Origin: Rhodococcus sp. 1168
GTDB taxonomy: Bacteria > Actinomycetota > Actinomycetes > Mycobacteriales > Mycobacteriaceae
Assembly: GCF_002091955.1 (NCBI RefSeq)
Contig: NZ_MKKY01000036.1
Location: 62,001 to 126,000, forward strand
Direction of reading: 5' to 3'
DNA length: 64,000 nucleotides
In this document: in pieces, positions 48,373 to 55,595 of the stretch
Layout of the letters: the number at the start of each line of letters is the position of its first letter
How positions within the stretch are numbered: the first letter of the stretch is position 1
Position numbers and translations under genes: made by a program
Notes under the pieces: generated by a model
The model's database searches: none
Seen by the model: the letters and a program-made list of their open reading frames with translations, nothing else
Told to the model about the DNA's origin: nothing

Positions 48373-49146
48373 ATGAGCACTCTGGTCTGCTTTCACGCCC
48401 ATCCCGACGACGAGGTCTTCACCACCGGCGGGATCATGCGTCTCGCCGCCAACGCCGGTCACCGCGTCGTTCTGGTCATCGCAACCGACGGTGCACTCGG
48501 CGAGTTCCCCGACGGTATCCTCCGCGACGGCGAAACCCTCGTCGAGCGACGCAGGTTCGAACTGGAGAGCTCCGCGTCAGTGCTCGGCGCCGACCGTGTG
48601 GTGATGCTGCACTATGCGGACTCGGGGATGGCGGGGACCGTCGAGAACGACAACCCCGACGCGTTCTGCAATGCCGATGTGGATGCGGCCGCGCGAAAGC
48701 TGGCCGACGTCCTCGAGGAAGAGCAGGCCGATGTCGTCACGATCTACGACCCCAACGGTGGTTACGGGCATCCCGATCACATCAAGGTGCATGTCGTGGG
48801 TATGCGTGCGGCCGAACTAGCAGGCACCCCGAACGTCTACGAGGCAACGACCAATCGCGACCATATGAAGGCTCTCGTTATGGCGAACCCGAATTGGTCG
48901 GAGGAGAACTCTCCGCCGGATCTCGATTCGTTCGGCCTCCCGGAAGCGGAGATCACCACGATCGTGGACGTCAGCGCCGCGATGGACGCCAAGCGGGCAG
49001 CGATGCACGCCCACGAGACTCAGGTCGGCGACTTCGGACCGTTCCTGGATCTGCCGCTCGACATGCTCACGGCTGCCTTCGGCCGCGAGTGGTTCCGCCG
49101 TGTCGGCGCCGAGCACGGTCAGACGGAGACATCACTGCCGATGTGA
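48373..49146 (+). CDS. PIG-L family deacetylase
   Basis: 257 residues from ATG 48373; the upstream extension covers the hairpins and is unlikely. LmbE/PIG-L zinc deacetylase: FHAHPDDEVFTTGG (zinc ligands His, Asp, Asp) and GGYGHPDHIKVH. Related to MshB and Mca of mycothiol metabolism, but could act on other GlcNAc conjugates; not assigned further. Confidence 0.9.
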   Translation: MSTLVCFHAHPDDEVFTTGGIMRLAANAGHRVVLVIATDGALGEFPDGILRDGETLVERRRFELESSASVLGADRVVMLHYADSGMAGTVENDNPDAFCNADVDAAARKLADVLEEEQADVVTIYDPNGGYGHPDHIKVHVVGMRAAELAGTPNVYEATTNRDHMKALVMANPNWSEENSPPDLDSFGLPEAEITTIVDVSAAMDAKRAAMHAHETQVGDFGPFLDLPLDMLTAAFGREWFRRVGAEHGQTETSLPM

Positions 49147-49149
49147 CGG

Positions 49150-49683
49150 TCAGCGTGCGGACTGCACTTTCAGGTCACCGAACATCGAGAACGATCGGAT
49201 CTTGATGGTGGGCGCATACGGGCCCGGGTCCACCGAGCCCGTATCTATGTCGCGATCGCCGAGGACGTCGAATCCTCCGATCTCGACGTTCACGCCTTCG
49301 GGCACGATCAGCTCGGAATCGCCGAAGAGCGAGACGATGGTGATGGTCGATTCGTTGGAGCCGATGATCGCAGACCGTAGATCCAAGGTGAGGTCACCCA
49401 TGATCAGCATTGCCACTGTCGACTTCGCCAAAGCCCATCGTCCGGCGCGCTTCACATCGCTCAACAGGCACAGGATTTTCGACTGAGATTGAGCGCGCGT
49501 CGGAATGGGTTCCACCGTGTTGGGCGCAATGGCATCGAGTTCGTTCTGCTTTGCCGTCGGCGCCCACACCACGGCAGCGTGTTCTGAATACTGAGCAAGC
49601 GTCAGCCTCCCCTGGCCGACTGCTCGCTCCAGCCTCGTTTGTGCAGCACCACGGGCATTTTCGAGCTCATTTCCCTCAGACAT
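49150..49683 (-). CDS. DUF1707 protein with LiaF-like C-terminus
   Basis: 177 residues from ATG 49683. N-terminal DUF1707 module (ARGAAQTRLERAVGQGRLTLAQYSEHAAVV), then a beta-rich segment VSLFGDSELIVPEGVNVEIGG like the C-terminal part of LiaF/YvqF proteins. Such proteins are linked to envelope stress. Converges on the PIG-L gene with a 3 bp gap. Confidence 0.8.
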   Translation of the reverse strand: MSEGNELENARGAAQTRLERAVGQGRLTLAQYSEHAAVVWAPTAKQNELDAIAPNTVEPIPTRAQSQSKILCLLSDVKRAGRWALAKSTVAMLIMGDLTLDLRSAIIGSNESTITIVSLFGDSELIVPEGVNVEIGGFDVLGDRDIDTGSVDPGPYAPTIKIRSFSMFGDLKVQSAR

Positions 49684-49791
49684 AGTGCACAGGGTACGTC
49701 CAGTCGATAGGCAACCAACCAACTACCGATGTCGGATCCACCGTTGATCGAACAGTCCACGAGAGTGAGCTGCTGTGGATGCACACATACC

Positions 49792-49941
49792 CACGTGCAC
49801 CGGGAACTTCAGCTTCGTCACCTCATCGAGTGCCCGCCCGACTGCGTCCAGCTGGTCGACTTCGACCATCACGTGCACCAGTCCGGGATCTTTGCCCTCG
49901 GGTACCGGCATCAGAGCAAGGCTGTGATGCCGCTCGTGAAA
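49792..49941 (-). pseudogene. Remnant of a type I extradiol ring-cleavage dioxygenase
   Basis: About 50 codons on the minus strand read HERHHSLALMPVP and GLVHVMVEVDQLDAVGRALD, a close match to the central part of BphC/HsaC-type dioxygenases (His metal ligand in the VHVM segment). The flanking frame is unlike the family on both sides, and the metal-binding C-terminal half is missing. I interpret it as a deletion-derived relic. Confidence 0.75.
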
Positions 49942-50121
49942 CCGAGTTCGCCTTCGACACAAAGCTATTGCGTCTGTTCGACCACCGAAGCGAATCCTTC
50001 CGTGCATCGGGAGATCCGGACAAGTTTTGTGGAATCCGATCGAGCGAGGGGCACTCTCGATCAGTCCGCTCAGTAGGAGTTGCAGTGTTCTACGAGTGTG
50101 GAGTGGTCGTAGTTTCATCAC

Positions 50122-50535
50122 ATGACCCTGACAAACAAGATCACTCGCGATTCAGCCCTCTCCACCGTGACCCGATACCTGGCCACGATCGCGGGTGCGA
50201 CGTCATCGGACCAGATCGCAAGCCTGTACGCCGAGGGAGCAACGGTGGAGGATCCAGTCGGATCCGCAGCATTGTGTGGAAAGGACGCGATTGCACAGTT
50301 CTTCAAACCGTTGATCGAGTCCAGACGAGAGACCGAACTGCTCAACTTCCGCCACAGTGGCGATTCGGTCGCATTTCACTTTCTCGTGCGAACCCACACA
50401 GCAGACGGAGTTGTCGAGATAGAGCCGTTCGATGTGATGACGCTGGATGGCGACGGACGAATCACCTCGACGAAAGCGTATTGGTCTCCTGAGGACGTCC
50501 GGATGTCTCGTGGTGCGGACGATTCGAGCGAATAG
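50122..50535 (+). CDS. Ketosteroid-isomerase-like protein
   Basis: 137 residues, NTF2-like fold: DSALSTVTRYLATIAG (Tyr19), LYAEGATVEDPVGSAALCGKDAI (Asp44 at the catalytic-base position) and FDVMTLDGDGRITSTKAYW (Asp104). These correspond to Tyr14/Asp38/Asp99 of delta5-3-ketosteroid isomerase, so isomerisation of 3-keto-delta5-steroids is plausible. Flanked by relics of ring-degrading enzymes. Confidence 0.85.
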   Translation: MTLTNKITRDSALSTVTRYLATIAGATSSDQIASLYAEGATVEDPVGSAALCGKDAIAQFFKPLIESRRETELLNFRHSGDSVAFHFLVRTHTADGVVEIEPFDVMTLDGDGRITSTKAYWSPEDVRMSRGADDSSE

Positions 50536-50543
50536 ATCTGAAG

Positions 50544-50559
50544 GAACGGGTGCCCGTTC
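50544..50559. promoter_or_regulatory. GAACGGG-TG-CCCGTTC palindrome
   Basis: Seven-base perfect arms, 8 bp after the isomerase stop codon. Operator-like size, but it could also be a short terminator stem. It does not resemble the KstR motif. Confidence 0.4.
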
Positions 50560-50631
50560 GCACGTCCGGTGATACTGCTGCCCCGAAACTTGGAACCAAT
50601 CGAGGACGACGTGGGAATCCATGCCCCGTGC

Positions 50632-50684
50632 CCGGCGAAAGAACTGGCGCTTCCGATGAGCGGGAGCGCCCGTTCTTTCGCCGG
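50632..50684. repeat. 53 bp near-perfect inverted repeat
   Basis: Outer arms CCGGCGAAAGAAC/GTTCTTTCGCCGG (13 bp), one mismatch, inner arms GGCGCT/AGCGCC, then CC/GG around a 7 nt loop: 21 base pairs in all. It lies between the isomerase gene and the monooxygenase relic. No T run follows on the plus strand. Confidence 0.85.
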
Positions 50685-50754
50685 ACTGTGAAATCTACTG
50701 TGACCAAGGAGTCAGCTACCGGATGGGTCGCCGGACATCACACGGAGGTACACG

Positions 50755-51130
50755 ATGGTCCATGAAGTGGTTCTCGAAGTCGAGGAAATTGCCGCTCAGT
50801 TGGCTGGAGCGGCCCAGGAGACCGGAGATCTCGGCAAGCTCTCGGACCAGAGCGTGAGACTGGTCCGACAAGCCGGACACCTGGATCGCATCTCCGTACG
50901 CCGCCCAAGGTATCGCGACGCCTACCGATGGTGGATACACCCTGCGTGGCCACTGGAACTTCTCTTCGGGCACCGATCACTGCGAATGGATCTTTCTGGG
51001 CGCGATGGTCGGCGATGCCGAGGGAAACGCCATGATGCCACCCGAGATGATTCACGTGGTGCTGCCACGTAAGGACTACACGATTGCCATGGGTGAAGTG
51101 CCGGAGGGGCCACTGCGAGCGATGATCTGA
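50755..51130 (+). pseudogene. Remnant of an HsaA-like flavin-dependent monooxygenase
   Basis: ATG 50755 follows GGAGG. Codons 1-41 read VLEVEEIAAQLAGAAQETGD and KLSDQSVRLVRQAG, the N-terminus of the acyl-CoA-dehydrogenase-like hydroxylases. At about 50867-50885 the homology jumps to another frame (PDTWIASPYAAQG, TPTDGGYTLRGHWNFSSGTD, HVVLPRKDYTI), skipping roughly 100 residues, and it stops at 51128-51130 without the C-terminal half. Family: HsaA-type, which hydroxylates a secosteroid phenol. Clearly inactive. Confidence 0.85.
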
Positions 51131-51226
51131 CGGTAAGACTTCCTACATATGTTGTCGCCGCTGCGATTCGGACCGATCCGCCATGAATTCACCCACCCGG
51201 GTCGGTATCCGCGCAGCTGCCTCATG

Positions 51227-51258
51227 CGGCTCACCGAGGGTGGCCCTTCGGTGAGCCG
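51227..51258 (+). terminator. Terminator after the monooxygenase relic
   Basis: CGGCTCACCGA/TCGGTGAGCCG, 11 bp perfect stem with a 10 nt loop, then ACTTTCTACTTTTG. Located 97 bp after the truncated reading frame. Confidence 0.8.
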
Positions 51259-51345
51259 ACTTTCTACTTTTGTTGCTGCACTGAGAGATCGAACGCGTAC
51301 CGTTCGGGTAATCCCGTGACGGAAGAATCGAAGAAGGAGCTTGTG

Positions 51346-52209
51346 TTGAGTTCGGAAGATGATCGCGTCGCTGTGGTGACGGGCGCAAGCCGCGGGGCCG
51401 GCAAGGGAATAGCGTTGGCACTCGGCGATACGGGGGCCACCGTGTATGTCACGGGTCGTACTGCCTCGGCCGGGGATTCGCCTCTTCCAGGCACCGTCTT
51501 CGCGACGGCAGAGGAGATCACTCGGCGCGGCGGAACCGGTATTCCAGTGATCACCGACCACTCGGTGGACGGCGAGGTCGAGAATCTCTTCGAGAAAGTT
51601 CGCAAAGAGCAAGGTCGACTGGACATCCTCGTCAACAATGCACTCGCCGTTCCCGATGCGCTGACCATGAAGGGTCCGTTCTGGGAGAAGCCGCTGTCGT
51701 TGCTCGATCTGCTCGATGTCGGAATGCGATCGACCTATGTCGCTTCGCACTTCGCGGCGCCATTGCTGATCGAAGGCGGAAGCGGCCTCGTGGTGAACAC
51801 TTCCAGCTTCGGCGGCACGTGTTACATGCACGGACCTGCCTACGGCGCAGGAAAAGCAGCGGTGGACAAGATGGCTCACGACATGGCTCACGACTTCCGG
51901 CCGTTCGGTGTGGCAGTGATCTCGATCTGGATGGGGTTGCTCAAGACCGAGCGCACCCTCGCGGGCTTTGCCGCCAATCCGGACGCGTACGCACAGTTGG
52001 CTGCTACTGCGGAGACACCGGAATTCACCGGAAGGATCATCGCAGCGTTGGCGCGTGATCCGCACCTGATGCAGCGCAGCGGACACGTTCTCGTCGGTGC
52101 AGAGCTCGCCGCCGAACTCGGTGTGGTCGACGTCGACGGAAATCTGCCCCCTTCGCATCGGCCCATGCTGGGCGATCCACCGCAGTACAGTTCCGCGGTA
52201 ATCGATTGA
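51346..52209 (+). CDS. Short-chain dehydrogenase/reductase
   Basis: 287 residues if started at TTG 51346, which has AGGAG six bases upstream; GTG 51316 and 51343 are in frame. Classical SDR: VVTGASRGAGKGIALALG (TGxxxGxG), NNA motif, Ser in VNTSSFGG and YGAGK catalytic pair. The GATVYVTGRT segment and C-terminus resemble DHRS1-type enzymes. Substrate unknown; neighbours suggest a steroid or aromatic intermediate. Confidence 0.9.
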   Translation: MSSEDDRVAVVTGASRGAGKGIALALGDTGATVYVTGRTASAGDSPLPGTVFATAEEITRRGGTGIPVITDHSVDGEVENLFEKVRKEQGRLDILVNNALAVPDALTMKGPFWEKPLSLLDLLDVGMRSTYVASHFAAPLLIEGGSGLVVNTSSFGGTCYMHGPAYGAGKAAVDKMAHDMAHDFRPFGVAVISIWMGLLKTERTLAGFAANPDAYAQLAATAETPEFTGRIIAALARDPHLMQRSGHVLVGAELAAELGVVDVDGNLPPSHRPMLGDPPQYSSAVID

Positions 52210-52251
52210 GGCTCAGACCGATTCAAATTTTTCCGACGAAAGGATTCTGAT

Positions 52252-52755
52252 GTGAGCATTCCATCGATCGAACAAAGATTGTCCGACCTCGAGAAGATCG
52301 AGGCAATCAAATCGCTGAAACATCGCTACCTGAGAGCATGCGACTCCAAGGATGTCGACACATTTCGCGCATGCTTCATCGAACGCGGAGCGATCATGGA
52401 CTACGGCCGACTAGGAAAACACGAGGATGCAGATCCAGTCGCCGAGATCTTCCGCAAGGTTGCACTGAGGAAAGAATCGGGAACGTATGCCGTCCTCGAC
52501 ATGCACCACGCGTTCCATCCGGACATCAAGCTGACCGCCGGTGACCATGCCGAAGGCAAGTGGACATTGGCGTTTCGCCAACTCGATATGACCGCCCGCA
52601 CCGAAACCGTGTCGTCCATGGAGTACGAGGACGAATACGTTGTCGAGGACGGCGAATGGAAAATTTCATATTGCCGGGCGGTCCCCCTCTGGTCCATGAC
52701 CCGGCCCCTGGGCGAGTCCGTCGAGGTGGTGCAAGGCTGGGGATTGGACACCTAG
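52252..52755 (+). CDS. SnoaL-like (NTF2 fold) protein
   Basis: 167 residues from GTG 52252, GAAAGGA upstream. SnoaL_4-type domain: LEKIEAIKSLKHRYLRACDSKD, FRACFIERGAIMDYGRLGKHED, and ESGTYAVLDMHHAFHP with a conserved-type His pair. Members include scytalone-dehydratase-like and dioxygenase beta-subunit-like enzymes; role unknown. 42 bp after the SDR, probably co-transcribed. Confidence 0.82.
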   Translation: MSIPSIEQRLSDLEKIEAIKSLKHRYLRACDSKDVDTFRACFIERGAIMDYGRLGKHEDADPVAEIFRKVALRKESGTYAVLDMHHAFHPDIKLTAGDHAEGKWTLAFRQLDMTARTETVSSMEYEDEYVVEDGEWKISYCRAVPLWSMTRPLGESVEVVQGWGLDT

Positions 52756-52924
52756 CTTCTTGTTCGGCGGATGCGCCTGCTCCGACCGGTGTGCACTCTT
52801 CCGTTCAGCCGAAAAGCATCTCTTGGTCTGTTATAGATCAAAAAACCGACCCTTACACGGTAGGCTGACACGGAAGTTCTACAGGTGTACCGCCGCCGAT
52901 GAGGAAAGGGAAGCCACGAGAGCG

Positions 52925-54202
52925 ATGGATTCAGCAGTCGGCATATCGATGGGTGTCAGTGGCATTCGAGCAGTTCGCACTGTCGACGGCCGATCGTTCT
53001 CCACCGAATGGTTCCCCACTGCCGGTCCGACGCCCGATGCCGAGGACGTCGCGCACGCCATCCGGGTCGTTGTCGACCGTCCGGACGCTCCGCATTCTCT
53101 CGGCGTCGCCTTCCCCGACCCCGGCTACAGTGCCGCGTTGAAGGCCGCGCTGGTAGAGGAGTACGTGTCGGAGGTACGCGTGATCTCCGAGGTTGCAGGC
53201 ATTCTCGAGCAGCTGAGTGCGGACCCCGATTTCCGGTATCGCACCGTCGCACTCTACGACCTCGGGGCGACCGGCCTCGAGATGACCGTCGCAGATATCG
53301 ACAGCGGAACGGTCTACGCCGCGACTCGAACATCCGAGATGAGCGGCGAAGTCCTCGATCGCGCTGTGCGAGATCATCTCCTCACGCTCGACATTCTTGC
53401 GATTCCACGCACCGAATCCGAAGAACACGCTCTGTTGGAATTCAGTCGTGAGATCAAGGAAGCGCTGTCCACGCACGAGGCGACACAGACTTCGGACGGG
53501 GCATTTCGGCTGCTGGATCGTCACATGTTCGAGCTGCAGATCATGCGAGCGGCCGAGCACTCGGCAACCGCCCTCCGCGATCTCGCCGAGATGTCCGAGA
53601 TTCCGCCCGAGGTGGTGGTCACGGTCGGTGGCGGCGCAAGAATTCCCCTGTTGAAAGAGGTACTCGAGCGATATCTCCGGATTCCGGTTGTTGTGCCCGT
53701 CGATCCGGAGCTGATCAGTGCTCGCGGTGCAGCGCTGTACGCAGCCCGGGTGGACCAGCAGCAGACAGCCGAATCGGGAGCCTCACGCTGGAGCGTCACA
53801 TCACTGTTGACCCCGCTCGTACGTTTCGGACTTCCCACCCTCGCCGCGCTGGGCTTCTTCACCTGGATGCTGTGGCCCGGCGCCGGGGAGGAACCATCGT
53901 TGACCGGAACCCAGGACACGGCCGTCGAGAAACCCACCGTCGAGATCGTGTCCACCACGACGCCTGCGCCGAAGGCAGCAGTAGCCACCACGGTCGTGAT
54001 CCCGACGTCGGATGCGCCATCCGTTACGACCACTGCACCGCCTGCTGTTTCGACGGCCGAAAGTCGGTACGTACCCGATCGCAGCACCGATGTGAACTCC
54101 GAAGCCCCACCCGCTCCGCCCCCTCCGCAGCCGTTCCAGTTGCCGCCGCTGCAGCTGCCGAAATTTCAGCTGCCCGAGTTGCCTCGTCTGCCTCTTCCCT
54201 GA
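52925..54202 (+). CDS. Membrane-anchored Hsp70/actin-fold protein with Pro-rich tail
   Basis: 425 residues from ATG 52925. Residues 1-275 have a degenerate Hsp70/actin ATPase fold: phosphate-1 SAVGISMGVSGIRAV, phosphate-2 ALYDLGATGLEMTVADID, and adenosine motif VVVTVGGGARIPLLKEVL with DPELISARGAALYA. A membrane helix follows (about 299-317), then a Thr/Ala/Pro-rich extracytoplasmic tail ending in LPPLQLPKFQLPELPRLPLP. No substrate-binding domain of DnaK. Function unknown; a TAGGCT box at 52861-52866 may be its -10. Confidence 0.8.
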   Translation: MDSAVGISMGVSGIRAVRTVDGRSFSTEWFPTAGPTPDAEDVAHAIRVVVDRPDAPHSLGVAFPDPGYSAALKAALVEEYVSEVRVISEVAGILEQLSADPDFRYRTVALYDLGATGLEMTVADIDSGTVYAATRTSEMSGEVLDRAVRDHLLTLDILAIPRTESEEHALLEFSREIKEALSTHEATQTSDGAFRLLDRHMFELQIMRAAEHSATALRDLAEMSEIPPEVVVTVGGGARIPLLKEVLERYLRIPVVVPVDPELISARGAALYAARVDQQQTAESGASRWSVTSLLTPLVRFGLPTLAALGFFTWMLWPGAGEEPSLTGTQDTAVEKPTVEIVSTTTPAPKAAVATTVVIPTSDAPSVTTTAPPAVSTAESRYVPDRSTDVNSEAPPAPPPPQPFQLPPLQLPKFQLPELPRLPLP

Positions 54203-54265
54203 TTCTCCGCCGTGTTACTCGGCCCTCCGAGGACATCTACGACGGCGATACGCAAAGATCACAGC

Positions 54266-55135
54266 ATGGCCACCACTGCTCAATGGATCGAAGGCGCACG
54301 CCCACGCACGTTGCCCAACGCTATTGCGCCCGTTCTCGTCGGAACAGGTGCAGCGGCGTCACTCGGGGACGCAGTGTGGTGGAAGGCGCTGCTCGCGCTG
54401 CTCGTGTCGCTGGCGCTCATCATCGGTGTCAACTACGCCAACGACTACTCCGACGGCATCCGTGGAACCGACGACGAACGCGTCGGCCCGCTCCGGCTCG
54501 TCGGGTCGAAGGTGGCCTCGCCCGGCTCTGTCAAGGCTGCTGCCGTCGGATGTTTCGTAGTGGGCGGAGTTGCCGGGATCGTATTGGCGGTGACCAGTGC
54601 ATGGTGGCTCATCCTCGTCGGCGTTGTCTGTATTGCGGGTGCGTGGTTCTACACCGGCGGCAAGAAGCCCTACGGGTACAGCGGCTTGGGTGAAGTAGCG
54701 GTCTTCGTGTTCTTCGGCCTCGTTGCGGTTCTCGGTACCCAGTTCGTGCAGGCGGGTCGGGTCGACTGGGTTGGCGCGGTCGCGGCCGTCGCAGTCGGAT
54801 CTTTCTCGAGCGCTGTGCTCGTCGCCAACAACCTTCGTGACATCGACACCGATCCGGACTCCGGAAAACACACACTCGCTGTGCGACTGGGTGACTCCCG
54901 CACCCGGTTGCTCCACCTTGCACTGATGATCGTTCCGTTCGCGGTAACGGTCGCGCTCGTCGCGCGTACGCCGTGGGCGCTGCTCGCGCTACTCGCGTTG
55001 CCGCTGGCAGCACGCGCAAACACGCCGGTACGTACGGGTGCGACGGGATTCGCACTCATCCCGGCGCTTCGCGACTCCGGTCTGGCGATGCTGGTGTGGG
55101 GTTTGACGACCGGAGCCGCATTGGCGTTGGCGTAG
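54266..55135 (+). CDS. menA: 1,4-Dihydroxy-2-naphthoate polyprenyltransferase MenA
   Basis: 289 residues from ATG 54266. UbiA superfamily: [16 protein letters not shown], first Asp motif [14 protein letters not shown], second [22 protein letters not shown], and about eight membrane helices. Attaches the polyprenyl chain to DHNA, linking the ring branch (menD, C, E, B) to grcC1. Confidence 0.96.
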   Translation: MATTAQWIEGARPRTLPNAIAPVLVGTGAAASLGDAVWWKALLALLVSLALIIGVNYANDYSDGIRGTDDERVGPLRLVGSKVASPGSVKAAAVGCFVVGGVAGIVLAVTSAWWLILVGVVCIAGAWFYTGGKKPYGYSGLGEVAVFVFFGLVAVLGTQFVQAGRVDWVGAVAAVAVGSFSSAVLVANNLRDIDTDPDSGKHTLAVRLGDSRTRLLHLALMIVPFAVTVALVARTPWALLALLALPLAARANTPVRTGATGFALIPALRDSGLAMLVWGLTTGAALALA

Positions 55136-55139
55136 ACCG

Positions 55140-55520
55140 TCAGCGGTTCTCGGGCACGAACGCGCCGAGTAGGAAGTTGACGATCGAAATGATGAGTGCG
55201 CCCCAGAATGCTGCACCGAAGCCGGCAATCGCCAATCCGTAATCGGTCACCGAGGAGATCCAAGCGGTGAGGAGCAGCATCAGCGCGTTGATGACGAGGG
55301 TGAACAGTCCGAGCGTCAAAATGACCAGGGGAAGCGACAGCAGTTTTACCATCGGCTTGATGAACGCATTGACGATGGTGAAGACCGCTGCAATACCCGC
55401 CAGGACGATCAAATCCCATCCTGTTCCACGGCCTGAGCTCGCGAGTTCGATGCCACCGACCCACTGCGCAGCCAACCAGATTGCAAGAGCATTGATAACG
55501 AGCCGTACCAGAAATGTCAT
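55140..55520 (-). CDS. Phage-holin-family membrane protein
   Basis: 126 residues from ATG 55520. Four membrane helices of the Phage_holin_4 family: FLVRLVINALAIWLAAQWV, IVLAGIAAVFTIVNAFIKP, LPLVILTLGLFTLVINALML, and a C-terminal FWGALIISIVNFLLG. Such chromosomal proteins are widespread and not phage genes. Converges on menA with a 4 bp gap. Confidence 0.88.
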   Translation of the reverse strand: MTFLVRLVINALAIWLAAQWVGGIELASSGRGTGWDLIVLAGIAAVFTIVNAFIKPMVKLLSLPLVILTLGLFTLVINALMLLLTAWISSVTDYGLAIAGFGAAFWGALIISIVNFLLGAFVPENR

Positions 55521-55583
55521 GCGCACAAGACTATGCGGCGCAGCGGCGACGGGTGTGCCCACCCGCAGCGTTATCGCGCGGCT

Positions 55584-55589
55584 TACGCT
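55584..55589 (+). promoter_or_regulatory. Candidate -10 box TACGCT, leaderless pepN
   Basis: TANNNT six bases before GTG 55596 with no SD in between. Confidence 0.45.
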
Positions 55590-55595
55590 CGACAT

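Noticed and set aside
49729..50076. 115-codon plus-strand open frame opposite the dioxygenase remnant
   Set aside because: No family match; the minus strand carries the recognisable HERHHSLAL segment.
55140..55520. Prophage remnant because of a holin-family protein
   Set aside because: This membrane family is common on bacterial chromosomes, and no other phage genes are present.
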